Counted from the first letter of the stretch, positions 1 through 9,238 are shown. The stretch: DNA of 64,000 bases from Nannocystis punicea (GCF_026965555.1 NZ_CP114040.1:1798001-1862000), one strand, 5' to 3'. Made by a program: numbers and translations. The notes: generated by a model from the letters alone, not told the origin.

Positions 1-2
1 TC

Positions 3-146
3 GTCAATCCGGTCCAGCTGCTGCCGTCGCAGCTGGCCGACGTCCGCTGCGCCTCGCACGCCTACGCGACCAACCACACGCTGTCGCAACTGCTGCGCGG
101 GATCTCCGAGTTCCGCGCCCAGGGCTTCACCATCATCAGGTCATGA
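3..146 (+). pseudogene. Upstream part of MepA-type gene, out of frame with its downstream half
   Basis: From the window edge a frame starting at position 3 stays open to a TGA at 144-146. It reads like the middle of a peptidoglycan endopeptidase (segments such as YATNHTLSQLLRGISEF), the part that in MepA precedes the zinc-binding motif. The catalytic motifs follow in a different frame from position 143. The two frames overlap by ATGA. Either this is one gene broken by a frameshift (decay or sequencing error), or the downstream part is translated by coupled re-initiation. MepA-family length favours a single original gene. The true 5' end lies outside the window. Confidence 0.5.
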
Positions 147-574
147 TCGCCGACCTCAGCCTCAAGGACGGCGGCGGCTACGGGCGTCACAAGTCCCATC
201 AGTCAGGTCGCGACGCCGACATCTGGCTGCAGGTGAAGCGCAAGCGCTACCTCGACGGCTGCAAGAACTGCAGCACCACGAGCTGCCGGCCCGAGCCCGA
301 GGAGGTCGACTGGCGCACGACGTGGCGGTTCATCCGCGCGCTGTACTCGACCGGGGCGATCCAGGAGATCTTCCTGTCGCACTGGCTGCAAGAGGAGCTG
401 CACAAGGCGGCGGTCGCCGAGGGCGAGAGCCCGGCCGAGCTGAAGAAGCTGATCCAGTGGCCGCGGCCCAAGGGCACGCCCGCGCTGGTGATGCACTCCG
501 ACGGGCACATCCATCACATCCACGTCCGCTTCAAGTGCGACCCGACCGACACCGCGTGCAGCAACGCGAAGTGA
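143..574 (+). CDS. Penicillin-insensitive murein endopeptidase (MepA-like), catalytic half
   Basis: This 143-residue product carries the signature of peptidase family M74 (LAS metallopeptidases), which cut D-alanyl-meso-DAP cross-links in periplasmic peptidoglycan. Near the N-terminus is GRHKSHQSGRDADIW, supplying the zinc ligands His and Asp in the H-x6-D pattern. Near the C-terminus is HIHHIHVRF, supplying the last histidine. Normal MepA proteins are about 250-300 residues, so the N-terminal half is missing here. It is found upstream in another frame (3-146), overlapping by ATGA. I list the ATG at 143 as the open frame, but the intact ancestral start is upstream of the window. Family assignment is firm; whether the gene is functional is uncertain. 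Confidence 0.65.
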   Translation: MIADLSLKDGGGYGRHKSHQSGRDADIWLQVKRKRYLDGCKNCSTTSCRPEPEEVDWRTTWRFIRALYSTGAIQEIFLSHWLQEELHKAAVAEGESPAELKKLIQWPRPKGTPALVMHSDGHIHHIHVRFKCDPTDTACSNAK

Positions 575-692
575 TCCGGCGCCGCGCCCGCGCAGCGCGG
601 CCGCCGGGCGAGCCGCGGCGCGAGAAGTGACGCTCGCTACGGGCTCCGGCACGCGTCCCGGCGCGCGCGCGGCCGGGTGTTACGAGACGCGC

Positions 693-1433
693 ATGAGCGA
701 GAGAAACCCAAGGACGGCGATCGTGACCGGGGCGTCGCGGGGCATCGGCGCGGCGGTGGCGACGCGGCTGGCGGCCGACGGCTTTCAGGTGGTCCTCAAC
801 TACTCGAGCGACCCGACGCCGGCGGAGGCGCTCGCGCGCCAGCTCGAGCACGCGGGCCGCCGCGCGCTGCCGGTGAAGGCCGACGTCTCCGACCCGCAGG
901 CGGTGCGCTACCTGTTCGACGCGGCCGAGGCGACCTTCGGCGGGACCGACGTGCTGATCAACAACGCCGGCGTGATGGCGATGACGAGCATCGCCGAGAC
1001 CGACGACGCCACCTTCACCCGCCAGGTCGAGGTCAACCTCCGCGGCACCTTCAACACGCTGCGCGAGGCCAGCACGCGCCTGCGCGCCGGCGGCCGGATC
1101 GTCAACTTCTCGTCGAGCACCGTCGGCCTGCGCCAGCCGCTCTACGGCGTCTACGTCGCCACCAAGGCGGCCGTCGAGGCGCTCACCAGCGTGCTCGCCA
1201 AGGAGCTCCGCGGCCGATCGATCACAGTCAACGCGATCGCGCCCGGACCGACCGCCACCGACCTGTTCTTCCAGGGCAAGTCGCAGGAGATGATCGATCG
1301 CGCGACGCTGGCGACGCCGCTCGGGCGCCTCGGCCACCCCGAGGACATCGCCGCCGCGGTGGCCTTCCTCGTCGGCCCCGACGGCGGGTGGATCAACGGC
1401 CAGACGCTGCGCGCCAACGGCGGGCTCGTGTGA
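693..1433 (+). CDS. Short-chain dehydrogenase/reductase (SDR), FabG-like
   Basis: A 246-residue classical SDR, the usual length of the family. It has a Rossmann fold with the NAD(P) motif TGASRGIG at residues 12-19, NNAG at 90-93, a catalytic Ser at about 141-142, and the YxxxK pair (Tyr154, Lys158). The end (LGHPEDIAAAVAFLVG...GQTLRANGG) is typical of FabG-type 3-oxoacyl reductases. The residue after the first Rossmann beta strand is Asn-Tyr rather than Asp, which usually goes with NADP(H). The ATG at 693 is preferred because the segment before it is low complexity and non-conserved. The gene is alone, converging on the WD40 gene 18 bp downstream, so the substrate cannot be inferred. Confidence 0.9.
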   Translation: MSERNPRTAIVTGASRGIGAAVATRLAADGFQVVLNYSSDPTPAEALARQLEHAGRRALPVKADVSDPQAVRYLFDAAEATFGGTDVLINNAGVMAMTSIAETDDATFTRQVEVNLRGTFNTLREASTRLRAGGRIVNFSSSTVGLRQPLYGVYVATKAAVEALTSVLAKELRGRSITVNAIAPGPTATDLFFQGKSQEMIDRATLATPLGRLGHPEDIAAAVAFLVGPDGGWINGQTLRANGGLV

Positions 1434-1451
1434 GCCCGCGAGCCCGAGCGA

Positions 1452-4400
1452 CTACTTGCCCTCGCACAGCGGCTCGACCGGCTCGCCCGGGTAGAGCGAG
1501 CTCCACTCGTCGTCGCTGAAGTCGCGGCCGACGGTGCGGCAGGCCAGCGCGATCAGGAGGTCGTGCTTGAGCGGCCAGACGCGGAGCGCCCCGTCGGCGC
1601 CGCCGCTGACGAGGATGCGGCCGGTGCCGTCGACACGCATGGCGGTGACGGGGCCGGCGTGGCCGGTGAGGGGGATCGATCGCACGTCGCCGCCGCGGCT
1701 GAGGTCGTCGACGAGCCACAGGCGCAAGGTCTTGTCGGCGCTGGCGGACACCAGGAGCTCGCTGCCTGGCTCGAAGAACAGGGCGGTGATGGCCGTCTCG
1801 TGACCCTTGAGCGGCTTGCTCCGCTCGGTCATGTTCTTGAGGTCGGTCATGTTGATGACGCCGTCGTCGCTGCCGGTGGCCAGCCAGCGCTTGTCGGGGC
1901 TGAACGCTGCGGCGCGCACGCGCGAGTCGTGGGCCACCGCGGAGCGCTCGGGCATCTCGGCGGTCTTGCCCTTGTCGACGGTGCGGAGGATCGCGCGGGC
2001 GTCGTCGCTGGTCGAGACCAGGTAGTCGCCGCCGCCGCTGAAGGTCAGCGACAGCACCGACTTCTCGTGCTGGACGACCAACTGCTCGCCGCCGTTGCCG
2101 CTCATCGGCCCCAGATTGACGCGGTTGTCGGCCGTCGCGACCGCGAAGTACGGGCTGTTCGGCGAGAGCGCCAGCGCGGTGACCGAGCGGCCGAGCGCGA
2201 CCTTGCGAGCCGGGCTCTCCTCGGGGCCATCCTGCTTCATCGGCCAGGTGTTGAGCGCGCCGGAGAAGTCGGCGCTGACCAGCCAGCGGTTGTCGGGGCT
2301 GAAGGCGACGTGGCTGATGAGGTCGTCGTGCTGGGCGCGCTCGATCGGCTTGGGCTCGCGCTCGCCGCCGCCGAGGCTGTAGACGAGCAGCTGGCGCTCG
2401 ACGCCGACGGCCGCCCACATGCCGTCGGGGCTGACCGCCAGCGCCTGCGGGGCCTGCTCGAAGGTCCGCTCGAGGATCCGCCGCGGCGTGCCGCGGTTGT
2501 CGAGGCGCCAGGCGCGGAGGGCCTTGTCCTGGCCGAGCGAGGCCATGCGGCCGCCGTCGCTGCTGAGGCCGAGGCCGGTGATCGGGCCGCGGTGATCGCT
2601 GAGGACCGCGAGCGCGCCGCCGGCGTCGGCGTTCTGCAGCGGCCACAGGCGCAAGGTGCCGTCGGCCGAGGCGGACAGCAGCGAGTTGCCGTCGTAGCTC
2701 GGCAGCATCGACTCGATGGTGTCGACGTGCTCGTCGAACACGACCACCGGCTGGGCCGAGGTGTGGCGCTGAGCGGCGTCCCACACGTAGATCTTGTGGT
2801 CCTGGGCGGCGACTGCGATCCGCCGCCCGGTCGGGTCGGCCGCCAGCGCCTTGGGCTCGCTCTGCAGGCCGCGCAGACCGACGCGCAGCGGCTCGCTGCC
2901 CTCGCGCATCATCTGGTCGAGCTCCGTGACGATGACCTGCTTGTCCACTCCGAGAGACAGGACGGCCCGCGCGCCGGGGAGGAACGCCAGGTCGACGACC
3001 GTGCCGGTGTGGCTGGCGAGCGCGTCCTGCTGCGCGCGCGCGAGGGTGCGGACCCGCCAGCGCACGACCTGGCCGATGCTGTCGCCGACCACCACCTCGT
3101 CGCCCTCGCCGTTGACCGCGAAGGCGGTGGCGTCGCCGCCGATGGCGAGGGTGAGCTGCTTGCCCTTCTTGCGCCCGTCCTGCAGGTCGGTGGCGATCGC
3201 CTGCTTGCCGCCGAACGAGTACAGGCGGCTGCCGCCGTCGCGGAACACCAGCTGCTCGATGGCCCCGGTGTGCTGGCGCAGCTCGCCGAGCTTGGCGCCG
3301 GCGTCGGTGCCGCGCATGTCCCACACCGTGACGTTGCCGCGGCGGTCGCCGGTGGCGAAGAACCGGCCGTCCTCGCTGAAGGCGATCGCGGTGACGGGGT
3401 CTCGGTGGCTCTCGAGCTGCTTCGTCAGCTTGGGCGCGGTGCGCTGCGCGAGGTCCCACAGGTCGACGGTGCCCTTGGCTGTCCCGACGGCCAGCCAGCG
3501 CCCCTCGGGCCCGAGCGCCGCGACCTTGCCGGCGCCGCTGCTCGAGGGCAGCGTCTTCGGCTGGGTGGCGCCGGTGCGGTCGTAGAGGAGCACCGCGCCG
3601 GTGTCGTCGACGGTGACGACGTCGCGCTCGTCACGGCCGACGTCGGCGTTGCGGATCGGCGAGGCGCCGCGGCCGATGACGCGGCTGCGCTGGCGCGAGA
3701 GGGCGATCCGCAGCGCCCGCTCGGCGTCGGACTGGCGCGCGCACGGGCCGTCGGCGGCGCTGACGGCCCGCGTGCCGGCGAGGATCGCCAGCTCGAGGTC
3801 GGTCTGCTCGGCTGCCTTTTGGGCCAGGAGGTTGGCGCGCTGCACCGCCGGGTTGTCGGGCGTGCACTGGCCGGCGCCGGCCTCGCGACCGGCGAGGGCG
3901 TCCTTGAGCTCGAGGTCGTCGTGCAGCCCGTGCGCCGCCGCGTAGCCGCCGACCAGCGCGACCGTCAGCGCCGAGGCGCGCAGGCCGAGGTCGCGGATCC
4001 GGTGGCGACGATCGCCGCGGCTGGCGTAGATGAACTCGCGGTGCAGCTCGGTCGGCCGCGGCCGCAGCTTGCGATCGCTGGCCGCCCAGGCCAGGCCGCG
4101 CTTCAGCAGCGGGCCGTGCAGCAGCAGCCCCTCGGGCTTGCCGAGCTCGCGCCAGCGCCGGGCCAGCGGATCGATCTGGCTGCGGCACGACTCGTTCTCG
4201 TCGTTGACCGGCCCGGTCGGCTTGCCCTCGGGCTCGGGCGCGGCGGCCGGCTCGGGCTCGGGCTGGCGCAGGTTGACCTTGATGCTGCTGTCCGGAAGGC
4301 CAGCTTCGGGCTCGGGCGCCGGCCGCGGGGCCTTGGCCGCCGGCTTGGCCGGCTCCGGAGCGGGCCTGGCCTTCGGGGCAGGTTCGGGCGCGGCCGCCTT

Positions 4401-4796
4401 GGCCGGCTTGGGCGCGGCCGCCTTGGGCGGGCGCTGGACGGTCTGATCCTCGTCCGCGCCGCGCGGCTGGACGCGCGCGGTGCCGCGGCCGCCGCCCGCA
4501 CCTGCCTCTCCGACCAGGTAGATCTTGACCTTGCCGACCTCGACCTCGTCGCCGGGCTTGATCGGGGTCTTGGCGGCGATCCGCTTGCCGTTGACCTTGG
4601 TGCCGTTGCGCGAGCCGAGATCCTCGACGTAGTGCTGGCCGCGCTCGTGGCTCAACCGGGCGTGCTGGCGCGAGGCGCCGTCCTCGAAGTTGAGCTGGAG
4701 ATCGTGCTCGGCCTCGCGGCCGACGACGACCACGTCCTTGGCGAAGCGGAGCTCTTTGCGCGGCTGTCCCTCGCGTTCGACGGCGATATGAAGCAT
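1452..4796 (-). CDS. FHA domain - transmembrane - WD40 repeat protein
   Basis: A predicted 1114-residue signalling protein. An FHA phosphothreonine-binding domain fills about residues 1-95 (GRE at 26-28, SRQHARL at 42-48, SRNGTKVNG at 62-70). A Pro/Ala/Lys-rich linker follows, then a single membrane segment within LRASALTVALVGGY, then about 15-16 WD40 blades ending in patterns such as LRLWPL, LRAWRL, VTVWDM, enough for two propellers. FHA inside and WD40 outside or inside cannot be told from sequence alone; with an N-terminal cytoplasmic FHA the propellers would be periplasmic. FHA domains bind phosphothreonine made by Hanks-type kinases, one of which is encoded at 17.1-19.3 kb. It is divergent from the methylase gene, with about 118 bp between the chosen starts. 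Confidence 0.85.
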   Translation of the reverse strand: MLHIAVEREGQPRKELRFAKDVVVVGREAEHDLQLNFEDGASRQHARLSHERGQHYVEDLGSRNGTKVNGKRIAAKTPIKPGDEVEVGKVKIYLVGEAGAGGGRGTARVQPRGADEDQTVQRPPKAAAPKPAKAAAPEPAPKARPAPEPAKPAAKAPRPAPEPEAGLPDSSIKVNLRQPEPEPAAAPEPEGKPTGPVNDENESCRSQIDPLARRWRELGKPEGLLLHGPLLKRGLAWAASDRKLRPRPTELHREFIYASRGDRRHRIRDLGLRASALTVALVGGYAAAHGLHDDLELKDALAGREAGAGQCTPDNPAVQRANLLAQKAAEQTDLELAILAGTRAVSAADGPCARQSDAERALRIALSRQRSRVIGRGASPIRNADVGRDERDVVTVDDTGAVLLYDRTGATQPKTLPSSSGAGKVAALGPEGRWLAVGTAKGTVDLWDLAQRTAPKLTKQLESHRDPVTAIAFSEDGRFFATGDRRGNVTVWDMRGTDAGAKLGELRQHTGAIEQLVFRDGGSRLYSFGGKQAIATDLQDGRKKGKQLTLAIGGDATAFAVNGEGDEVVVGDSIGQVVRWRVRTLARAQQDALASHTGTVVDLAFLPGARAVLSLGVDKQVIVTELDQMMREGSEPLRVGLRGLQSEPKALAADPTGRRIAVAAQDHKIYVWDAAQRHTSAQPVVVFDEHVDTIESMLPSYDGNSLLSASADGTLRLWPLQNADAGGALAVLSDHRGPITGLGLSSDGGRMASLGQDKALRAWRLDNRGTPRRILERTFEQAPQALAVSPDGMWAAVGVERQLLVYSLGGGEREPKPIERAQHDDLISHVAFSPDNRWLVSADFSGALNTWPMKQDGPEESPARKVALGRSVTALALSPNSPYFAVATADNRVNLGPMSGNGGEQLVVQHEKSVLSLTFSGGGDYLVSTSDDARAILRTVDKGKTAEMPERSAVAHDSRVRAAAFSPDKRWLATGSDDGVINMTDLKNMTERSKPLKGHETAITALFFEPGSELLVSASADKTLRLWLVDDLSRGGDVRSIPLTGHAGPVTAMRVDGTGRILVSGGADGALRVWPLKHDLLIALACRTVGRDFSDDEWSSLYPGEPVEPLCEGK

Positions 4797-4914
4797 GAGC
4801 CGCCAGGAGGATATCACCGCGGGCCGGTCAGCCCGCGGGCGCGAAGGCACGCCGGCCGCGCGGGGACCCGCCCTTCGCGCGAACGCGGGGCCTCGCGCGC
4901 GATGTTGCTCTGCT

Positions 4915-7527
4915 ATGTTTCCGCGCGTGCGCCGGCCGGGTCCGAGGAGTTCGCGCGAGGTCGCGGCGCTGCTGGCCGCGCGCTGTCGGGCGCTGCGTGA
5001 CGCGCTGCGGGCAGCGGCCGCGCCGGGCTCGGGGCTGCGGGCGCTGGCGGACGAGTGGACGCTCGCGGCCTGCGGCGGCGAAGCCGAGTTCGCCGAGGCG
5101 CTGGCGCCGACGATCGCGTACGGGCTGTGGAGCGATCGACTGGCGCACCCCGAGGCGACGACGGAGGTCGCGGGCGCTTGCACGCGCCTGCGCGAGACGC
5201 CCGGTCCGCTGCTGCGCGCGCTGCGGGCGGCGATGCTGCACCGGGGGGAGATCGGCGCGGCGCTGGAAGAGCTCGAGGCGACGATCGCGGGGCTCGACGG
5301 GGACTCGCTGGCGGCGCTGCGCGAGGGCGAGGGGACGTACTTCTACGAGGAGTTCCTGGCGGCGTACGACGACCGCCTGCGGCGTGAGGCCGGGGCGTAC
5401 TACACGCCCGCGGCGGTGGTGCACGCGCAAATCGTGGCAGTGCAGGAGCTGCTGGCGCGGGAGCTGGGGGCGCCGCTCGGGTTGGCGGCGCCCGAGGTGG
5501 TGATGATCGATCCGTCGTGCGGCACCGGAGTGTACCCGCTGGCGATCGTCGAAGATGCGCTGCGGCGGGTGCGGGAGGCGGGCGGGGATGTGGCGGCGGC
5601 CGCGAGCCGGCTCGGCGAGAATCTCACGGCCCACGAGGTGCTCGCTGGGCCGTTCGCGGCGGCGCACGCTCGCCTCACACGCGCGCTGCGGGCCGCGGGG
5701 GGGCGGTTGCCGACGTCAGGGGTGCGAGTGTTGCGGCGCGACACGCTGGCGCGGCCGGAAGGCGAGGAGGTCGAAGGGGGGATTCGCGTGTGCATCGGCA
5801 ATCCGCCGTACGACCGCCGCGAGCTGGCGGAGAGCGACCGCGGCGGGTGGGTGCGCCACGGCGATCCGCAGCGCGGAGAGCGGGCGCTGCTGGCTGACTT
5901 CCTGCCCGACGCGGCGGTCGGCAAGCACGCCAAGAATGTTTATAACGCCTACGTCTATTTCTGGCGCTGGGCGCTGTGGTGGAGCTGCGAGCAGGCGGGG
6001 CCGGGGATCGTCTGCCTGATCACGCCGTCGAGCTATCTGCGCGGCCCGGGCTTCACCGCGATGCGACGCCACCTGCGCGCGGTGCTCGATGCGTTGTGGA
6101 TCGTCGACCTCGGCGGCGACGCGCTCGGCCCGCGCCGCTCCGCCAATGTTTTTAAAAAGATTCGCACGCCGGTGTGTATCGCGGTGGGATTGCGACGCGG
6201 GGGGGTCGACCGATCGCGGCCGGCGGAAGTGCGGTACGTGCGGCTGCCGGATGGAGATAGCCGCGAGCAGAAGTTGCGGGCGCTCGGAGCGTTGAAATCA
6301 CTGCAGGAGCTCGAGTGGTCGCGCGCGTCGAACGGATGGGAGGCGCCGTTCGTGCCGGGGGCGTCCGGGGACTATGGTGATTGGCCCCGACTGGTGGATC
6401 TGTTCCCCTGGCAGCACGCGGGGGCGCAGTGGAAGCGGACGTGGCCGATCGCGGAGACGCCCGAGCTGCTCGAGCGCCGCTGGCGTGAATTGTTGCGGGC
6501 GGACGATCGCGCGGCGGCGTTCCGCGAGACGGAGGCGTGGACGATCGCTCGGCCAGGGTTTGGCCTGCTCGATGGGGCTCCGCTGCCGGCGTTGGCGTCG
6601 CTGGAGGTCGATGCTCCGACGCCGCACATCGAGCGGATCGCCTGGCGCTCGCTGGACCGCCGCTACTGCCTGGCTGACGCGCGCCTCGGCGATCGGCTGC
6701 GGCCTGCGTTGTGGCGAGCGCACGGGCCGGGGCAAATTTATCTGACGACGCTGCTGTCGAGCGGGCTGTCGCGCGGACCGGCGCTGATGGCCTGCGCGGA
6801 GGTGCCCGACCTGCACCACTTCCGTGGGTCCTTCGGCGACAAGGGAGTGATCCCGCTGTGGCGCGATAGGAGAGGGAGCCAGGCGAATGTGACGGGCGGA
6901 TTGTTGAATGTCCTTCAGGACATTTTCAATAGAGCAGTAACGCCGCACGAGCTGTTCGCGTACGTCTACGGGTGTCTGGCGCATCCGGGGTACGTCGAGG
7001 CGCTTGAGGAGGCGCTGGCGGAGCCGGGGCCGCGGGTGCCGATCACGCGGGATGAAAAATTGTTCGCGCGCTGTGGGGAGCTCGGGGCAGAGCTGCTGGG
7101 GTTGCACACGTATCGGGTAGGGGGGAGAAGTGGTGTAGCCCGCTGCGTGGCTCCTGTGCGCGAGATGCCGGAGAAGTTCTCGTACGCGGGCGAGGTGCTC
7201 ACGGTCGGCGGAGGGAAATTCGCGCCGGTGTCCGCGGAGGTGTGGAGCTACGAGGTGTCCGGTTTAAAAGTGGTGCAGTCCTGGCTCGCGGGGCGGATGC
7301 TGCGGCCGCGCGGACGCACGTCGTCGCCGCTCGACGCGATACGGCCGGAGGCGTGGTCGGAGGCGCGGACGCAGGAGCTGCTCGAGCTGCTGTGGGTGCT
7401 CGAGCGCTCGCTCGAGCTGCATCGTGCGCAGGGTGAGGTTTTTGCCGAGATTGTCGCGGGGGCGGCAGTGTCCGCGAACGAGCTGCCGGCGCCCACTGCC
7501 GAGGAGCGGACTGAGCCGCGGGCGTAG
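4915..7527 (+). CDS. N6-adenine DNA methylase, Eco57I / type ISP-like, apparently solitary
   Basis: An 870-residue adenine-specific DNA methyltransferase. After an alpha-helical N-terminal region comes GAYYTPxxVV, the AdoMet-binding motif DPSCGTG at about residue 199, and the catalytic motif NPPY at about residue 295. A long C-terminal part resembles TaqI-like or ISP target-recognition regions. No nuclease or helicase domain is visible and no neighbour supplies one, so it looks like an orphan methylase rather than a complete restriction system. An in-frame ATG exists at 4795, but its first 40 codons are low complexity and overlap the divergent FHA gene. I prefer 4915. Several A/T-ending codon runs (near 5940, 6150, 6905, 7055) are unusual for this chromosome and hint at lateral acquisition. 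Confidence 0.85.
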   Translation: MFPRVRRPGPRSSREVAALLAARCRALRDALRAAAAPGSGLRALADEWTLAACGGEAEFAEALAPTIAYGLWSDRLAHPEATTEVAGACTRLRETPGPLLRALRAAMLHRGEIGAALEELEATIAGLDGDSLAALREGEGTYFYEEFLAAYDDRLRREAGAYYTPAAVVHAQIVAVQELLARELGAPLGLAAPEVVMIDPSCGTGVYPLAIVEDALRRVREAGGDVAAAASRLGENLTAHEVLAGPFAAAHARLTRALRAAGGRLPTSGVRVLRRDTLARPEGEEVEGGIRVCIGNPPYDRRELAESDRGGWVRHGDPQRGERALLADFLPDAAVGKHAKNVYNAYVYFWRWALWWSCEQAGPGIVCLITPSSYLRGPGFTAMRRHLRAVLDALWIVDLGGDALGPRRSANVFKKIRTPVCIAVGLRRGGVDRSRPAEVRYVRLPDGDSREQKLRALGALKSLQELEWSRASNGWEAPFVPGASGDYGDWPRLVDLFPWQHAGAQWKRTWPIAETPELLERRWRELLRADDRAAAFRETEAWTIARPGFGLLDGAPLPALASLEVDAPTPHIERIAWRSLDRRYCLADARLGDRLRPALWRAHGPGQIYLTTLLSSGLSRGPALMACAEVPDLHHFRGSFGDKGVIPLWRDRRGSQANVTGGLLNVLQDIFNRAVTPHELFAYVYGCLAHPGYVEALEEALAEPGPRVPITRDEKLFARCGELGAELLGLHTYRVGGRSGVARCVAPVREMPEKFSYAGEVLTVGGGKFAPVSAEVWSYEVSGLKVVQSWLAGRMLRPRGRTSSPLDAIRPEAWSEARTQELLELLWVLERSLELHRAQGEVFAEIVAGAAVSANELPAPTAEERTEPRA

Positions 7528-7552
7528 GCCGAGGTTGTTCGTCTCGCCGCTT

Positions 7553-7975
7553 CTACTGATGAGGAGAGGTGAAGGCGACGAATCTCCGCATGTCCGGGAA
7601 CGACCGCCGTGTGTCTTCCCAGATCGGCGACCAGGACGCCTCGGCGCCGCGGACCACGAGGGCGTCCGTTTGCGTCCACGTGGCCACCTCGTCACAGAAG
7701 GCGGTCAGGACGACTTCAAGCCACATCCCGTTCGGCGGACTCTGAGTGAACGGGACGATGCGCTCGAACAGGGCGCGCACGGAGGTGTTGGAGAACTGGA
7801 ACCAGTCCGTCGAAGCCATGACGATCCACCGTTCGCCGGGCGCCAAGACGTGGACATGCTGGCAGCCGAGACTTAGCGCCTCGTCGACGAGCCCCGACGC
7901 CAGCTGGGGGGCGTCGCGGAAATACATGTTTGGCCTGGCGCGGATAATGGCGAGTGCGTCGTCGAGCACATGCAT
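7553..7975 (-). CDS. Small hypothetical protein with a GyrB-N-terminus-like signature
   Basis: A 140-residue protein of unknown function, convergent with the methylase gene (25 bp gap). The first 45 residues resemble the start of GHKL ATPases such as GyrB: ALAIIRARPNMYF (compare VRKRPGMYIG), then a segment LVDEALSLGCQHVHV that resembles the GyrB N-box region. The catalytic Asn/Glu arrangement of the N-box is not preserved and the length is too short for a full ATPase domain, so ATP binding is doubtful. The base composition is less extreme than its surroundings. It could be a decayed or repurposed GHKL fragment. No membrane segment or signal peptide is seen. Confidence 0.6.
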   Translation of the reverse strand: MHVLDDALAIIRARPNMYFRDAPQLASGLVDEALSLGCQHVHVLAPGERWIVMASTDWFQFSNTSVRALFERIVPFTQSPPNGMWLEVVLTAFCDEVATWTQTDALVVRGAEASWSPIWEDTRRSFPDMRRFVAFTSPHQ

Positions 7976-7999
7976 GGTATTAGCCCGGGGGAAGCTCGC

Positions 8000-9238
8000 T
8001 CAGTTCTGCACGCAGTAGAGGTGCTGCATGGAGTTGCAGTCCTCAACGGTTCCGGTATTCGCCCACATCGCGTCGGCGGCGTTCGGGTCTCCGACGCTCC
8101 CGGTGCCGGTATTCGAGTCCCAATTGTTGCAGTGCGAGACCGTGTCGAGCGAGAGGATCTTGCCGTCGGTCTTGGTGTTGGACCAGGCGGTCGCGTTCGC
8201 CGGAACCTGGTTGCCGGCCTCATCTCGGTTGATGGGATTCACCAATGTCCCCGAAATCAGACCCGCCCAATCTCGCGCGACGAGGACCGGCTCGGGTCCG
8301 GGGAGAATATACCAACCGGCGAAGGTCGTGTCCATGCGCGCCGCGGGCGATAGGCTGTCATCGCTGAGCCAGGCAGTCCATTCCCCGACCGGAAGATCGG
8401 CGGCTGCAACACCGCAGCGAGCGTCGGCACCGCTGAGCTTGTTCATGTCGCCTTTGTAGGTCTGAGAGGTGATGAAGATGTAGCGGTAGGGGATAATCTC
8501 GCAGGCGTTGCACAAGTCGTCGCCGTCGGGGGTGCCGTCGTCGCACTCTTCGGGGGCCTCGACGATCCCGTCGCCGCAGTATGGGCCAGGCTGGCAATCG
8601 GTCGTGCAGCCGTTGTAGGCGGCGTCGTCGTTTTCGCGGCCGTTGTCGCAGGCCTCGACGCCCTCGAGTACATGGCCGTCGCCGCAGGTTGCAGCTTCGC
8701 AGGAGGACAGGCACTCGTCGGTCTCCGTGTCGTTGCCGTCGTCGCAGGCTTCCATGCCGGCGTACACGATGCCGTCGCCGCAGAGCGCATTCTTGCAGGT
8801 GTTGGTGCAGGCGTCGGTGTTGTCGTCGTTGCCGTCGTCGCACTCGTCGCCGCCGTTGACCGTGCCGTCGCCGCAGGTCGCCGGGATGACCGTCTCGGTG
8901 CAGTTGTTCTCGCAGCCGTCCATCGGGACGTCGTTGCCGTCGTCACATTCTTCGCCCACGTTCACCATACCGTTCCCGCACAGTTCGCCGGGCGTGAAGG
9001 CGCAGTCAGCTTCGCAGCCGTCGCCCGGGGTGGCGTTGCCGTCGTCGCACTGCTCGCCGGGCTCGATCACGCCGTTGCCGCAGGCCGGCTTGTCGCCGGT
9101 GCTTATCGTCGTGGTCACCGTGGGGTCGGTCGTGTCGTATCCCGTGGTCGTATCCGGCAGGGGCGGAGTGCCTTCGGGGGTATAGAAGCAGCCGTGCGCG
9201 GCGAAGAAAGCGAGAAGTGCCAAGGGGCGAGAGGACAT
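8000..9238 (-). CDS. Cys-rich lipoprotein: DUF4215 repeats plus C-terminal DUF1554-like domain
   Basis: A 412-residue predicted surface lipoprotein. The start at 9238 is supported by CAGGAG nine bases upstream and by a lipoprotein signal (LLAFFAAHGC). A Thr/Pro-rich linker is followed by about seven DUF4215 repeats of the type CGNGVIEPGEQCDDGN...CEADC, each with three or four conserved cysteines. The last ~165 residues (YRYIFITSQTYKGDMNKLSGADARC to CNSMQHLYCVQN) match the DUF1554-type globular domain found in putative secreted lectin-like proteins. Role unknown; probably cell-surface or adhesive. Its nearest relative is the adjacent gene at 9316-10581, clearly a tandem duplicate. Confidence 0.85.
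   Translation of the reverse strand: MSSRPLALLAFFAAHGCFYTPEGTPPLPDTTTGYDTTDPTVTTTISTGDKPACGNGVIEPGEQCDDGNATPGDGCEADCAFTPGELCGNGMVNVGEECDDGNDVPMDGCENNCTETVIPATCGDGTVNGGDECDDGNDDNTDACTNTCKNALCGDGIVYAGMEACDDGNDTETDECLSSCEAATCGDGHVLEGVEACDNGRENDDAAYNGCTTDCQPGPYCGDGIVEAPEECDDGTPDGDDLCNACEIIPYRYIFITSQTYKGDMNKLSGADARCGVAAADLPVGEWTAWLSDDSLSPAARMDTTFAGWYILPGPEPVLVARDWAGLISGTLVNPINRDEAGNQVPANATAWSNTKTDGKILSLDTVSHCNNWDSNTGTGSVGDPNAADAMWANTGTVEDCNSMQHLYCVQN

Noticed and set aside
1563..5000. Very long open frame on the plus strand opposite the WD40 gene
   Set aside because: It is the mirror of the real minus-strand gene; high GC keeps antisense frames open. The composition is Arg/Ala/Gly/Val-rich with no domain.
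4795..7527. Complete restriction-modification, BREX or DISARM system
   Set aside because: Only the methylase is present; no nuclease, helicase, PglZ or BrxL-type gene lies in the flanks.
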